This document shows positions 36,393 through 45,644 of a stretch of 64,000 bases of DNA, piece after piece. How positions within the stretch are numbered: position 1 is the first letter of the stretch; every line of letters begins with the position of its first letter. Below the pieces are notes generated by a model that worked only from the letters and a program-made list of their open reading frames with translations, did not search any database and had not been told where the DNA came from. The DNA comes from Stappia sediminis (lineage in GTDB: Bacteria; Pseudomonadota; Alphaproteobacteria; Rhizobiales; Stappiaceae), in NCBI RefSeq assembly GCF_009826895.1, contig NZ_WUMV01000002.1, forward strand, positions 558,001 through 622,000, read 5' to 3'. Position numbers and translations under genes: made by a program.

Positions 36393-38177
36393 GTGCTGAA
36401 ACGTTTCCTGGCCCGCTTGGTTGAAGATCCGGATGGCGCTCCGGCCCTGATCGGCCGCCTCGTTTCCGAAAACGCTCGGGCTTATGTTCCCCAATACATG
36501 CTGGCATTCGTCTTCATGGGTCTCGTCGCCGCGACGACGGCGGCTACGGCCTGGATCATGAAGGATGTGGTGAACGAGGTCTTCATCAATCGTGAAATCA
36601 CGATGGTTTATGCCATCGCAGCGGCGGTCGTCGTCATATTCGTCGTCAAGGGGGCTGCCACCTACGGTCAGACGCTGCTGCTCCAGCGCATCGGCAACAA
36701 CATGATCGCCAATCTGCAGCGGCGGATCTACCAACATGTCGTTCAGCAGGGGCTGACGTATTTCGACGAAACCTCTTTCGGCGATATCGGCACGCGCCTT
36801 TCCCATAACTCGCGCGCTGCGCGCGCCGCGCTGGAAATGGTCATCACGAGCCTTGGGCGCGATGTCTTCACCCTCATCGGCCTGCTTTTCGTGATGATCG
36901 CCCAGGACCCTGTCATGAGCGTTATCGCGCTTGTGATCATGCCGCCGGTGATCATCCTGGTGACGAAGCTGGTGCGCAGGGTCCGAAAGGTCGCCAAATC
37001 GCAATTCGTTTCGATGACCGACATTTTGTCCCTGGTGAAAGAGACCGCAAGCGGCATACGGATCGTGAAGGCCTTCGGGGTGGAAGGGTTCCTCAAGGAG
37101 CGGATGGACAAGGCGATCGGCGACGTCGAAGTTCAATCGAACAAGATTGCCAGGCTGACCGCGCGGACTTCACCGATCATGGAAACGCTGGGCGGACTGG
37201 CTGTCGCCGGGATCATCCTCTACGGCGGATATAGCGTAATCGAACTCGACAAGGACCCCGGCGGCTTTTTCGCGTTCATTACGGCGCTGCTTCTTTCCTA
37301 CGAGCCGGCCAAACGGCTTGCGAGGTTGAACGTCGCACTGAGCAACCAGCTAGTCGGGGTGCGGCTGATGTATGAGCTGCTCGATCGTCCTGTCGTCCTT
37401 CGCGACAAGCCGGATGCGCGTAATTTCACGGTCGAAAGGGGCGAAGTGGCTTTTGAAAATATCGTTTTCCGCTACAAGGACGCGCCGGCGCTGACCGGAT
37501 TTTCGATGGTTGCCCCACCCGGAAAGGTAACGGCGCTCGTCGGTGCGTCGGGGGCCGGCAAGTCGACGGCTTTTTCCCTGCTCGAGCGCTTTTACGATGT
37601 TGAAAGCGGGTCGATTTCCATCGATGGGATCGATATTCGGGATGTGACACTGGCATCCCTGCGCGACAACATCGCGCTTGTGAACCAGGATACATTCCTT
37701 TTCGACCTCAGTATCCGCGACAACATCGCGCTTGGCCGAACTGATGCAAGCGAAGCTGAAATCATGGAGGCTGCAAAAGCGGCCAATGCCCATGGTTTCA
37801 TCATGGAACTGCCCGGCGGTTACGGTGCGTCGGCCGGTGAGGGCGGCTTGCAACTGTCCGGCGGTCAGAGGCAACGCATCGCCATCGCGAGGGCCATGCT
37901 TCGCGATGCGCCGATACTGCTGCTGGACGAAGCGACGTCGGCACTGGATGCGGAAGCGGAAGCGAAAATCCAGTCGGCGCTGTCACGCCTGATGGCGGGC
38001 CGCACGACGCTGGTTATCGCTCACCGGCTTGCGACGGTTCGCGACGCCGACAAGATCGTTGTCCTCGACCGGGGAAAGGTGGTGGAGGAGGGAACCCACG
38101 ACGAACTCTTCGCCGCAGACGGGATTTACCGCAGGCTTTGCGATCTGCAGTTCCGCACGCCCGACGCGGCGGCGTAA
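36393..38177 (+). CDS. MsbA-like ABC exporter (permease and ATPase fused)
   Basis: This 594-residue half-transporter has a six-helix membrane domain (residues about 30-320) and a nucleotide-binding domain with GASGAGKST near 383, QLSGGQRQRIAIARAML and LLLDEATSALD, ending in IAHRLATVRDAD. It probably flips a lipid or LPS precursor, as MsbA does, as a homodimer. The start is GTG 36393 with AGGGGTGAATTC upstream; a longer in-frame reading before it does not look like protein. The neighbouring gene is convergent. Confidence 0.9.
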   Translation: MLKRFLARLVEDPDGAPALIGRLVSENARAYVPQYMLAFVFMGLVAATTAATAWIMKDVVNEVFINREITMVYAIAAAVVVIFVVKGAATYGQTLLLQRIGNNMIANLQRRIYQHVVQQGLTYFDETSFGDIGTRLSHNSRAARAALEMVITSLGRDVFTLIGLLFVMIAQDPVMSVIALVIMPPVIILVTKLVRRVRKVAKSQFVSMTDILSLVKETASGIRIVKAFGVEGFLKERMDKAIGDVEVQSNKIARLTARTSPIMETLGGLAVAGIILYGGYSVIELDKDPGGFFAFITALLLSYEPAKRLARLNVALSNQLVGVRLMYELLDRPVVLRDKPDARNFTVERGEVAFENIVFRYKDAPALTGFSMVAPPGKVTALVGASGAGKSTAFSLLERFYDVESGSISIDGIDIRDVTLASLRDNIALVNQDTFLFDLSIRDNIALGRTDASEAEIMEAAKAANAHGFIMELPGGYGASAGEGGLQLSGGQRQRIAIARAMLRDAPILLLDEATSALDAEAEAKIQSALSRLMAGRTTLVIAHRLATVRDADKIVVLDRGKVVEEGTHDELFAADGIYRRLCDLQFRTPDAAA

Positions 38178-38207
38178 GTAAAGCCTGTCGGGCGTTTTCG
38201 ATAGCTT

Positions 38208-40286
38208 CTACTTCGCGGCAGTGATTGTCGCGCCCAGTGTCTGGGGCAATTGGCCGGGCGCGGTTGCCAGCATCCCGATGACCTGGGCAAGGGGAACCGG
38301 TGCGTCCGGCCTGATGGAAAGCTCGATCCTCTTCTGATTTGTCAGGAACGTCTTCACCGCTTCGCGAAGGTCGCGCCCGAAGCTGGTATCGGCCGCAGGC
38401 CCGAGTGCATTTTGCGCCTGGTCCGCAAGGCCGAGCGCGAGGGTATCGGCGGACTGATTCGCCTTTTCAGCTTCCTTCGTTATCATTGCCGCAACCACGG
38501 TCGCGTCGGAAATTTCAATTGTCCCGCTCTTGATCGTCGCCGTGGCAAGAGCGACTTGCGCCTGATCCGGCCTTTCGAAAACAAGACGCGGTATCCCGCC
38601 GATCACGAGGTCTGCGCGAGCCTTTATTCCATCCTTCATAACGAACGAGAGGCGTTCGAGCGACAAATCCTGCGTTTCTTCATTCCAGTTGATGTGCAGT
38701 TCGTCATCATAGATAACCTGCTCAATCCCCATCCCTTCCAGCAGGGCGCGCGCGTCTTGATCCTCGAGAAGGGATACCGGGAAGGAAAGCTTGTCCGTTC
38801 TGCTCGACACATCTGTCGGGATAGGATCGATAAATCCGGATGCCGAAAGGCGATAATTCTCGAGCGAGATGTGTTCCGCAATTTCGGGTGCCGATATGTC
38901 AAGGCCCTCGATTTCAAGTCCCCCAAGCCGCGGGATGATCGGAAGAATATCGTAAAGCTCTGGCTCTTGCCCTCCAGCACTTGCGACCGCGAGGTCGACA
39001 TATCTGGGAAGCTCCGCAAGACGCAAGTCCGACAGTTCAAAGCGGTTCAGGCCAAAGGAAACCATATCCGGACCCTTGAAGGAGACGCCGCGTATGAACG
39101 CGCGCTCAACCCCTTCGTAGGATAGTCCCAGTCCGCCCATGCTTTCTATGACGCCATTGATATTCATCGCTTCCACGGCAACGGCGTTGATATCGAGACG
39201 GGCAAGGGTCATGCCGCCAAGGATCGCCAGACCGTCGCGGGCCTTGGCGATCAGTTCCTCTTCGCTCGCGTTCTCCAGTTCACCGAGCGCGAGCGAATCG
39301 AGAAACCCACCGAGATCGAATGCGCCTGCGTCCGGATCGAGTGAGAAACCATCCATCTCGATCTTCTGGATCGCGGCTTTTCCTTCATGGAAAGAGACGG
39401 AGATCTCGTTGATTTCCGACGCCTCGAGCATTGTTCCCCCGAAATCGGCGCCAGCAGCGGGCAGAATGGAGAACGCGCGCAAAATCGGCTTGATGTCCAA
39501 TCCACGACTGATGGAATTCTTCGCTTCCTGGCGGATCGTCATATCGATGGCTTCCGCACCATCGCCGACGGAAAACGTTTGCTCGGAAATGAAACTCCCG
39601 ATGCTATAGGACTCAACGTGCCCATTCGATATGCCGACACTGCGAATGTCTTCGTATCGATCGTAGCCTTGAGAGCCGTCGGGCATTTCCCTGCTGAGGA
39701 TCTCCACGCTGGCGGAGCTTGCCTCCGCACCGCGGATGGCGACCGCCCAGCGAAGCCATTCGAAATACTTCGAAATAGGTTTGCTTGGATCGTCCTGAAT
39801 TTGCGGAAATGCGGGCAGAAAATAATCCGTGGAAACGGTATCGGTCTGTTTGATCACAATGTTGAAGGGGTAGGATTTGTCGACCGTTTCACCACCTCCC
39901 GTTTCGACTATGGTGCCCTTGGCCTCGACCTCCGCCGTTCCCGGCGCTTCCCACCGCCCTATCGTCACGCCCTCGGAGGCCGCTTCGAGACCGCTCAGGA
40001 TTGTTTCGGGAAGTCTGATCGTTATCGCTGCATCGAAGCTTCCGCCTTCCGGCAATTCGAAGCCGAGGGGAAAAACGATTTCCGCCCCGATCAATGCGGC
40101 TCCGTCGGGGCCGCGTTCCTCAAGACGTTCGTATGTTGCCGTCTTTGCCCCGAGGCCGCGTAACGTTTCGAACCATTGACCGATCGTATCGGTCGCCGGA
40201 TTGGCGAGTGAGGCGGCGCTCTCGACCGTCAGGAACAGGAGCGATAGCGCGACCGTGGTCTTGGCATTCCCGTAAGGTATCGTCAT
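38208..40286 (-). CDS. Exported protein of unknown function, large paralogue
   Basis: This 692-residue protein has an N-terminal signal peptide (KTTVALSLLFLTVESAASLANP). The rest is soluble, with many short beta-type repeats of alternating hydrophobic residues (GGLEIEGLDISAPEIAEHI; VDLAVASAG; MVSFGLNRFELSDLRL), suggesting a long beta-rich periplasmic protein. The last 45 residues, including APVPLAQVIGMLATAPGQLP, resemble the end of the next gene upstream, so the two are related. I do not recognise the family. Start ATG 40286. A terminator at 40322-40349 lies between the two genes. Confidence 0.8.
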   Translation of the reverse strand: MTIPYGNAKTTVALSLLFLTVESAASLANPATDTIGQWFETLRGLGAKTATYERLEERGPDGAALIGAEIVFPLGFELPEGGSFDAAITIRLPETILSGLEAASEGVTIGRWEAPGTAEVEAKGTIVETGGGETVDKSYPFNIVIKQTDTVSTDYFLPAFPQIQDDPSKPISKYFEWLRWAVAIRGAEASSASVEILSREMPDGSQGYDRYEDIRSVGISNGHVESYSIGSFISEQTFSVGDGAEAIDMTIRQEAKNSISRGLDIKPILRAFSILPAAGADFGGTMLEASEINEISVSFHEGKAAIQKIEMDGFSLDPDAGAFDLGGFLDSLALGELENASEEELIAKARDGLAILGGMTLARLDINAVAVEAMNINGVIESMGGLGLSYEGVERAFIRGVSFKGPDMVSFGLNRFELSDLRLAELPRYVDLAVASAGGQEPELYDILPIIPRLGGLEIEGLDISAPEIAEHISLENYRLSASGFIDPIPTDVSSRTDKLSFPVSLLEDQDARALLEGMGIEQVIYDDELHINWNEETQDLSLERLSFVMKDGIKARADLVIGGIPRLVFERPDQAQVALATATIKSGTIEISDATVVAAMITKEAEKANQSADTLALGLADQAQNALGPAADTSFGRDLREAVKTFLTNQKRIELSIRPDAPVPLAQVIGMLATAPGQLPQTLGATITAAK

Positions 40287-40321
40287 GGCGCCGGGCTTTC
40301 GGTGTATTGCATATCTGAACG

Positions 40322-40349
40322 AAAAAAGGGGGCCGCATCGTGCCCCCTT
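40322..40349 (-). terminator. Terminator between the two exported paralogues
   Basis: AAGGGGGC (40326-40333) pairs with GCCCCCTT (40342-40349), followed on the minus strand by a run of six U. It ends the transcript of the upstream, shorter paralogue. Confidence 0.85.
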
Positions 40350-40360
40350 GGAAATCGCTG

Positions 40361-41545
40361 CTACTGGCTCTGGTTTGCCTGGATATCCACACTGAGGATA
40401 TCGGGCAGGGTTTGCGGTGCGATCATCGCCGCGCCGATAATCTGCGCGACAGGCACCGGATTTGCCGGTGCCGCGACCGCTCTGAGCGAATTCGGCTCAT
40501 TCAGGAATGTGGTAAGAGCGGTTGCGACCTTATCTTGAAACTGCGGATTGTTGAGGATCGAGAGCAACAGCGGCAGAGCGCCCGTCAACTGTCCCACGAA
40601 TGCAGCGCGATCCGTACCCGCTTCGGCAGCTTGCATGTCGAGCACACGTTCGATTACGGATTTGTTCTGCAGGTCGATCGAAAGGTGCTCGATTGAAAGT
40701 CCCTGGAGCAGCCCCATTGCTTCCTGAGCGTTGCCCTGCGCCTTGTCGAGCTTTTCCACCAGGTCGCGAGTGACGCCGTTGATCCTGGCGGAAAGGGAAA
40801 GATCGGCAACATTTTCTCCGGATATGGAAATCCTCTCCATGTTGAGCCTGCCATCGTCAGGCGTCCATTTGCCGACACCGTGAACCGCGAGGCTCACTTC
40901 CTCATAGCCGAGGTCGGTGAGCATCTTCTTTCCGTCATCGTCCAGTTCGTCGCGCGAAAGTTTGAGGCCGCGCATGGAGATTGTTCCCGCGGTCGGCAAA
41001 TCCCCGTCCATCGCATCCACGGTCACTTTGATCTGTTCGATCGGAACGACACCTTGGTCATCCGTCTGGATTTCGATGCCGTTGACTTCGGCCGAGCGAT
41101 AAAGCGGAGCGACGGCGTTGCTCGTGCCTGCCTTGGATACCTCCTCGGGTGAGGGCAATACCGTGTCCGTCGTTTTGAGGCCCTGAACGGTCAGGCCGCC
41201 ATCATCGGCTTCGATAGTGATTGTGGTCATTTCAAGCAAACCGACGGACAGCCGATCATTGTCGAGTACGCTCGCATTCCGCAACATGGTTTGCCCGACA
41301 ACCAGTTTTGCGGCCTTTTCATTTTCCCTGATGTCGACCGACAGATCGTTGATTTGAATACCGTCTCCATCTTGCGAAACGGATCCGATGCCGCTTACGG
41401 TGGCTCCACCTGCTTCAACCGTTTTCAGGAAGTGATCGGCAGTCGCATTTCCGGTAGGGTCAAAGGCCAGCGCCGGCCAGCTGAAGGCAACGCCGCAGGC
41501 CAGTGTAACAGCGAGGGCGCGATTTCTCAGTCTGAATTGCATCAT
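40361..41545 (-). CDS. Exported protein of unknown function, small paralogue
   Basis: This 394-residue protein starts MMQFRLRNRALAVTLACGVAFSW with cleavage near PALAFD. The mature part alternates short beta-like segments (IQINDLSVDIRENEKAAKLV; MTTITIEADDGGLTVQGLK; GTISMRGLKLSRDELDDDGK). Its C-terminus (NPVPVAQIIGAAMIAPQTLPDIL) matches that of the 692-residue neighbour. GGAG precedes the ATGs at 41545 and 41542; the first is used. Family unknown. The tandem pair suggests a duplicated periplasmic or outer-membrane-associated function. Confidence 0.8.
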   Translation of the reverse strand: MMQFRLRNRALAVTLACGVAFSWPALAFDPTGNATADHFLKTVEAGGATVSGIGSVSQDGDGIQINDLSVDIRENEKAAKLVVGQTMLRNASVLDNDRLSVGLLEMTTITIEADDGGLTVQGLKTTDTVLPSPEEVSKAGTSNAVAPLYRSAEVNGIEIQTDDQGVVPIEQIKVTVDAMDGDLPTAGTISMRGLKLSRDELDDDGKKMLTDLGYEEVSLAVHGVGKWTPDDGRLNMERISISGENVADLSLSARINGVTRDLVEKLDKAQGNAQEAMGLLQGLSIEHLSIDLQNKSVIERVLDMQAAEAGTDRAAFVGQLTGALPLLLSILNNPQFQDKVATALTTFLNEPNSLRAVAAPANPVPVAQIIGAAMIAPQTLPDILSVDIQANQSQ

Positions 41546-41696
41546 TGCAGCTCCATGAATATGGCCTCGATTGTTGACCGCTCCCTGCCTGCGGCCACTT
41601 ACGATGCGACAGGAATGCGACCGCGACAAGCCGTCGGCCGCCATTTGATTGGCCGACTTCCGGTCGGCGCATGGGATCTTCTTGCGGCGCACCCGG

Positions 41697-42590
41697 CTAG
41701 TCGGCCTCACGCCATGATTTAGCGGCGGCTTCCACATCGGCCAGCGTCGGAAGGCTTGCCTCATTGCCCAAATACCGGATCGAGTGCGTAGAGGCGGCCC
41801 GCGCGAATCGGAAATGCTCCGCCCAGCTGCGGTCGGGCGCTGCAAGGTAGGAGTACACATATGCTCCATGAAAAATGTCGCCGGCGCCATTCGTATCGAC
41901 GATTTGGTCCGCGGGCACGAAGAGCGAGGGGAGGAACTGGATGGCGCCGCTTCCTTCGAACCAATGGATTCCACGCTCGCCGAGCGTGACCCCTCCGACC
42001 TTGCAGCCTTTCGAACGTAGAAATTCAAGCGTATGGGTTGGAGTTTCGCCCAGCTTCTCGCAGAACAGCTCCGAGACGACAGCTATATCTATAAATTCCA
42101 GGATTTCCATGGTGTTATCGCGGATAGTTCCACCATCCAGTGAAGTCAAGATCCCCGCATTCCGACATTTTTTTGCATAGTGAAGCGCAGCGTCCGGCAT
42201 GTGCCCGTCGAGATGAAGCGCCCTGCATCCTGTAAGGTTCAATTCCTGAAAGGGGTGCAGGAAATTATTGTCCCGGCAACGTACGATGGCGCGCTTTCCT
42301 TCTTTCGGCATGATGAAGGAAAGCGATGATTCGTGGACCTTGCGGCCGTGAATCGAGATGCCGTATTTCGCGGCCATGTCGAGAAACATGCGTGACAGCC
42401 AGTCGTCGGCCTGCGAGCACATCAAATCCGGATGGATTCCGAGTTTTGCACAGGCGAAGGCTGCCGTAACGGCGTTGCCGCCGAAGCTGATTGCGTAATC
42501 CTCGGCGATCGCTTTTTCATCGCCTACCGGTAACTGATCCGTCAAAAATGTGACGTCTATATACGCTTGGCCTATGAACAGGGCTTGCAT
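41697..42590 (-). CDS. PfkB-family carbohydrate/nucleoside kinase
   Basis: This 297-residue ribokinase-fold protein has the N-terminal glycine pair ISFGGNAVTAAFACAKLG at about residues 34-51 and the C-terminal PfkB signature DTNGAGDIFHGAYVYS near 233, which holds the catalytic Asp. It phosphorylates a sugar or nucleoside with ATP. The substrate is not predictable and no sugar transport genes adjoin. The start ATG 42590 gives MQALFIGQAYIDVTF, the normal family start. Confidence 0.9.
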   Translation of the reverse strand: MQALFIGQAYIDVTFLTDQLPVGDEKAIAEDYAISFGGNAVTAAFACAKLGIHPDLMCSQADDWLSRMFLDMAAKYGISIHGRKVHESSLSFIMPKEGKRAIVRCRDNNFLHPFQELNLTGCRALHLDGHMPDAALHYAKKCRNAGILTSLDGGTIRDNTMEILEFIDIAVVSELFCEKLGETPTHTLEFLRSKGCKVGGVTLGERGIHWFEGSGAIQFLPSLFVPADQIVDTNGAGDIFHGAYVYSYLAAPDRSWAEHFRFARAASTHSIRYLGNEASLPTLADVEAAAKSWREAD

Positions 42591-42724
42591 CGGATGGCGA
42601 CTCCGGCAGATTCGTTGGGTGAATTCGCTTGTCCGTCATACGAGTATCCGTTTGAGGGGGAAGAGGCAAAAACCTTTCGGGACCACGCGGCGTTCAGTCC
42701 GCATTTACTATCTTTAGGGATACT

Positions 42725-44356
42725 TTGCGCGATCTAAATCCTTGGAACCTACCAGTGTCGCGAAGATACGCACTTTTCCTGCGCTCTCTTGCTATCGCGC
42801 TCGTACTCGCGATCGCGCCGCTGGTTGCTGCGAATTTCGTACTCAACAGGTTTGCCGAAAATCAGGCGCGCGCCGAGATGGCGGCAATCGCCAAGCGCTA
42901 TATCGCGCGCTCCGAAAAGGCGATCGACGAAGCTGTCAAAAACCTGCAGATGCTTCATCGTGATGGCGCGACAACTTGTTCCAATGCCGACCGGGCGCGG
43001 TTTCGCAATGCGCTTTCGGACGCGCCATTCCTGCAAAAGATCGGCCTTGTCGATTTCGACGGCATCCGCATGTGCATCGTGCCCGATCAGCCGTTGAACG
43101 GCGAGGCGGTGTTGCCCGTTCTCAGACCGGAAGCGCCGCTTGTCGGTATTGGCATGCTGACGAGCGGTTTCGAGGGCGCCCGGGTCGCGCTTGTAAGCTG
43201 GCGGCTTGAAAACGGCATCCGGCTTTTCGCGGAGATCGCACCTGCCTCCATTGCTATTGATCCGGGGGCCGATTTTCTCCGATCATTCCGGCACGTAGAG
43301 CTGACACTGGGGGGCGACGTTCTCTGGCTTAGGTCGGGAGAGGGGGGACTTGAAGGCTACGATGCCGATCTTCCAATGACCGAGACAGTGATTTCCGAGA
43401 AATATCCGCTGAGCGCAGTCGTTACGGCGCCGTCATCGGCGGCCAGCCATCTTGTGCGCGATCTCAAGGTCATTTCGGCGATCGCGAGTGCGGGCTTCGC
43501 GATCCTCTTCGTCATGGGTGGCGTTTGGATATCCTGGAAGCCGGGCAGTGAAGCCGAGGACGAATTCGTCCAGGCAATTCGCAACAGCGAATTCATCCCC
43601 TACTATCAACCGGTCATGGACATAGAAACCGGCAGATTGAGGGGGTGTGAAGTGCTTATCCGCTGGCTGCGGCCTGACGGATCGATCATATCGCCGGGAC
43701 AGTTCATGACGTTCGCCGAAACCTCCGGTCATATATTCGAAATGACACGCCAGATCATGCGTAAAACCAGGGCGGAGATGGAGGACCTTTATCACGACAA
43801 TCCGGACTACAAACTATCGGTGAACCTGTTCGCCGGGCATTTCGACGACCGCCAGATTATTGACGACATCGTGGAAATCTACGGTGGCTCGAAAATCGCC
43901 TATCAGCAGATCGTTGTTGAGGTGACTGAGCGTCAGCCTTTGGGCAACATGGACGTCGCGCGCAAGATCATTGCCGAATTGCAGGCGCTAGGCGTACGCG
44001 TCGCACTTGACGACGTTGGGACCGGTCACGGCGGACTTGCCTATCTGCAAAGGCTCGGCATCGATATCATCAAGATAGACAAGATGTTTATCGACTATCT
44101 CGGCACCGACGACAATTCGACGACGATCGTCGATACTCTGGTCGAGCTTGCCGACAATCTCGGGATGGGCATCATCGCCGAAGGCGTTGAGAACGTGGAG
44201 CAAATCGAGCGACTGCGTGCGCTCGGCGTTTCGGCGGCGCAAGGGTTTGTCTTCGCGCCCGCGCTTCCGGCGAAACTTTTCCTTGAACTTGCTCAAGCCC
44301 TTTCCACCAAGCCTCAGGAAATCGGCGCGGGACAACAGGGTAAACTCGCAAGCTGA
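42725..44356 (+). CDS. CSS-motif EAL-domain c-di-GMP phosphodiesterase
   Basis: This 543-residue inner-membrane protein has one helix at about 17-40, a periplasmic CSS domain (TCSNADRARF, Cys85, and Cys117 in FDGIRMCIV) and a second helix at about 248-271. A cytosolic EAL domain follows. The signature reads EVL (309-311, GCEVLIRW) instead of EAL, with the other active-site parts NLFAGHF, EVTERQPLGN, DDVGTGHGG and IKIDKMF present, so the enzyme is probably active on c-di-GMP. CSS domains are thought to sense redox through their cysteine pair. The start is TTG 42725, with AGGGATAC upstream. Confidence 0.88.
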   Translation: MRDLNPWNLPVSRRYALFLRSLAIALVLAIAPLVAANFVLNRFAENQARAEMAAIAKRYIARSEKAIDEAVKNLQMLHRDGATTCSNADRARFRNALSDAPFLQKIGLVDFDGIRMCIVPDQPLNGEAVLPVLRPEAPLVGIGMLTSGFEGARVALVSWRLENGIRLFAEIAPASIAIDPGADFLRSFRHVELTLGGDVLWLRSGEGGLEGYDADLPMTETVISEKYPLSAVVTAPSSAASHLVRDLKVISAIASAGFAILFVMGGVWISWKPGSEAEDEFVQAIRNSEFIPYYQPVMDIETGRLRGCEVLIRWLRPDGSIISPGQFMTFAETSGHIFEMTRQIMRKTRAEMEDLYHDNPDYKLSVNLFAGHFDDRQIIDDIVEIYGGSKIAYQQIVVEVTERQPLGNMDVARKIIAELQALGVRVALDDVGTGHGGLAYLQRLGIDIIKIDKMFIDYLGTDDNSTTIVDTLVELADNLGMGIIAEGVENVEQIERLRALGVSAAQGFVFAPALPAKLFLELAQALSTKPQEIGAGQQGKLAS

Positions 44357-44499
44357 CGGTCAGTTATTGAAGGAGCGCTGGCCCAACGAAGCGCGCTCAA
44401 CCGTCTACGACTTCATCCCGGCTGCGGCATGTGCTGATTTGAGAGGTTGCCACCATTGTGGCGATTGTGCATTTTCTCAAGCACGGCACACCACGGATT

Positions 44500-45183
44500 T
44501 TAGCGGTTTTTTCGTCGCCAATCCCAAGGCGCCTCGAATGTACCTTGCCAAATACCTCGTTTTTCTGCTTGCGCGGCCCTTTGTTCGGTCGAGTATTTCC
44601 CGCCGCTATAACGCGGCCAGTCAATTGCATGCCCGTTTCGGACTAGCCAGGAAGCGATGCTTCGGCCGTCTGCCCGAAAGCAATCGCCGACAATGCGTCC
44701 ATATCGATCACGGGTTAAGAACTGACAGCGCGTCGGGCTTGACCGCGCAAGAAATTGGGACAGTTCGCGCGCCGCAACAGCTCCGCACCTATAATTGTAT
44801 CCGGCACTGTCCGCACAATTCTGGAAAGATTCCGGAGCATCCACTCCGTTGAACCGAATACGCTCGCCCTGGATTTCGATCGTGTCCCCATCGATGACGG
44901 AAGCGCGCCCGATGAGCTCACCTTTTACAGCCCGGGATACGATCTGTGATCCTGGTTCGGAAACCGTCTTGTGGGTCCGTTCGCGATGCGAGGTGAATAA
45001 ATCCCTTTCTGCCAGTTCATAGCCGCCGACCATAATGCCGGCGACGCACACCAGGCCGACCAAAGGGGTCCATTCCGGCCACTTGGCAAGGTATCGGCTC
45101 CGTTCTCCCTCCTTGCCGGGATTGAATAACGATCTTATTCGTTTTTTGGACCGTGATTGATTGAAACGTAATATCTCGCCCAT
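44500..45183 (-). CDS. Membrane-anchored thermonuclease (SNase) family protein
   Basis: This 227-residue protein has a basic N-terminus, one membrane helix (WTPLVGLVCVAGIMVGGYEL, about residues 40-60) and a staphylococcal-nuclease domain: ASVIDGDTIEIQGERIRFNGVDAPE (metal and Arg/Glu residues) and RDRYGRIVGDC. Four Cys residues may form disulfides. It is likely held in the inner membrane with the nuclease domain outside. ATG 45183 is used. It is convergent with the EAL gene. Confidence 0.86.
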   Translation of the reverse strand: MGEILRFNQSRSKKRIRSLFNPGKEGERSRYLAKWPEWTPLVGLVCVAGIMVGGYELAERDLFTSHRERTHKTVSEPGSQIVSRAVKGELIGRASVIDGDTIEIQGERIRFNGVDAPESFQNCADSAGYNYRCGAVAARELSQFLARSSPTRCQFLTRDRYGRIVGDCFRADGRSIASWLVRNGHAIDWPRYSGGKYSTEQRAAQAEKRGIWQGTFEAPWDWRRKNR

Positions 45184-45644
45184 TGAAGCACCCCCGGGTT
45201 TCAAAGCTTCAAGCAGGCGTTTCCTCGTTGCATAATCTATTTGCGGGAATAATTCGAAATTACATAGAAATCAAAATTAGAGAAGCTGTTTGGTTATGAG
45301 ACAAGCGCTGCATAAGCTTTGTGTGCACAATATTAACGATGCAGAAATCCAATATGACGATCAATAACTCTACGTAAGTATAGTTAATATCAACCAGTAA
45401 TCGACGCTATGGAGGCCGAGTGTCCGACTCTCAGGCGCTACGCCTCGTTGTTTGGGCTCCCAACCGAGAGCATATCCCGCGAAACCTGAATCAGGTTTCG
45501 CGGGATATGCTCAAAGCATTGATTTTATAGAGAGTTCTTGTCTCGAAAGCGGTCCCGCTTTCGTGGAAAGCGCTCTAGGCCCGATCAAGAAGGCCCCTGC
45601 CTGGATAGGGACTTTCTGTTGTGAAGGCAATTTTCGCAATGAGT
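45184..45644. other. Intergenic region upstream of the nuclease and downstream of aas
   Basis: This 461-bp region is AT-rich from 45235 to 45410, where the nuclease promoter should be. It then contains the palindromic repeat block at 45468-45580. No gene is supported. Confidence 0.5.
45468..45580. repeat. Large palindrome and adjoining hairpin (rhizobial intergenic repeat type)
   Basis: Two 22-bp arms (45468-45489 and 45491-45512) are exact reverse complements separated by one base; the core is CGCGAAACCTGA-A-TCAGGTTTCGCG and the ends are GAGCATATCC/GGATATGCTC. A second perfect hairpin, CGAAAGCGG-TC-CCGCTTTCG (45544-45563), follows. Blocks ending in GCATATCC and AAAGCGCTCTAG are common between genes in this bacterial order. 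It may also act as a terminator or transcript stabiliser 3' of aas. Confidence 0.7.
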
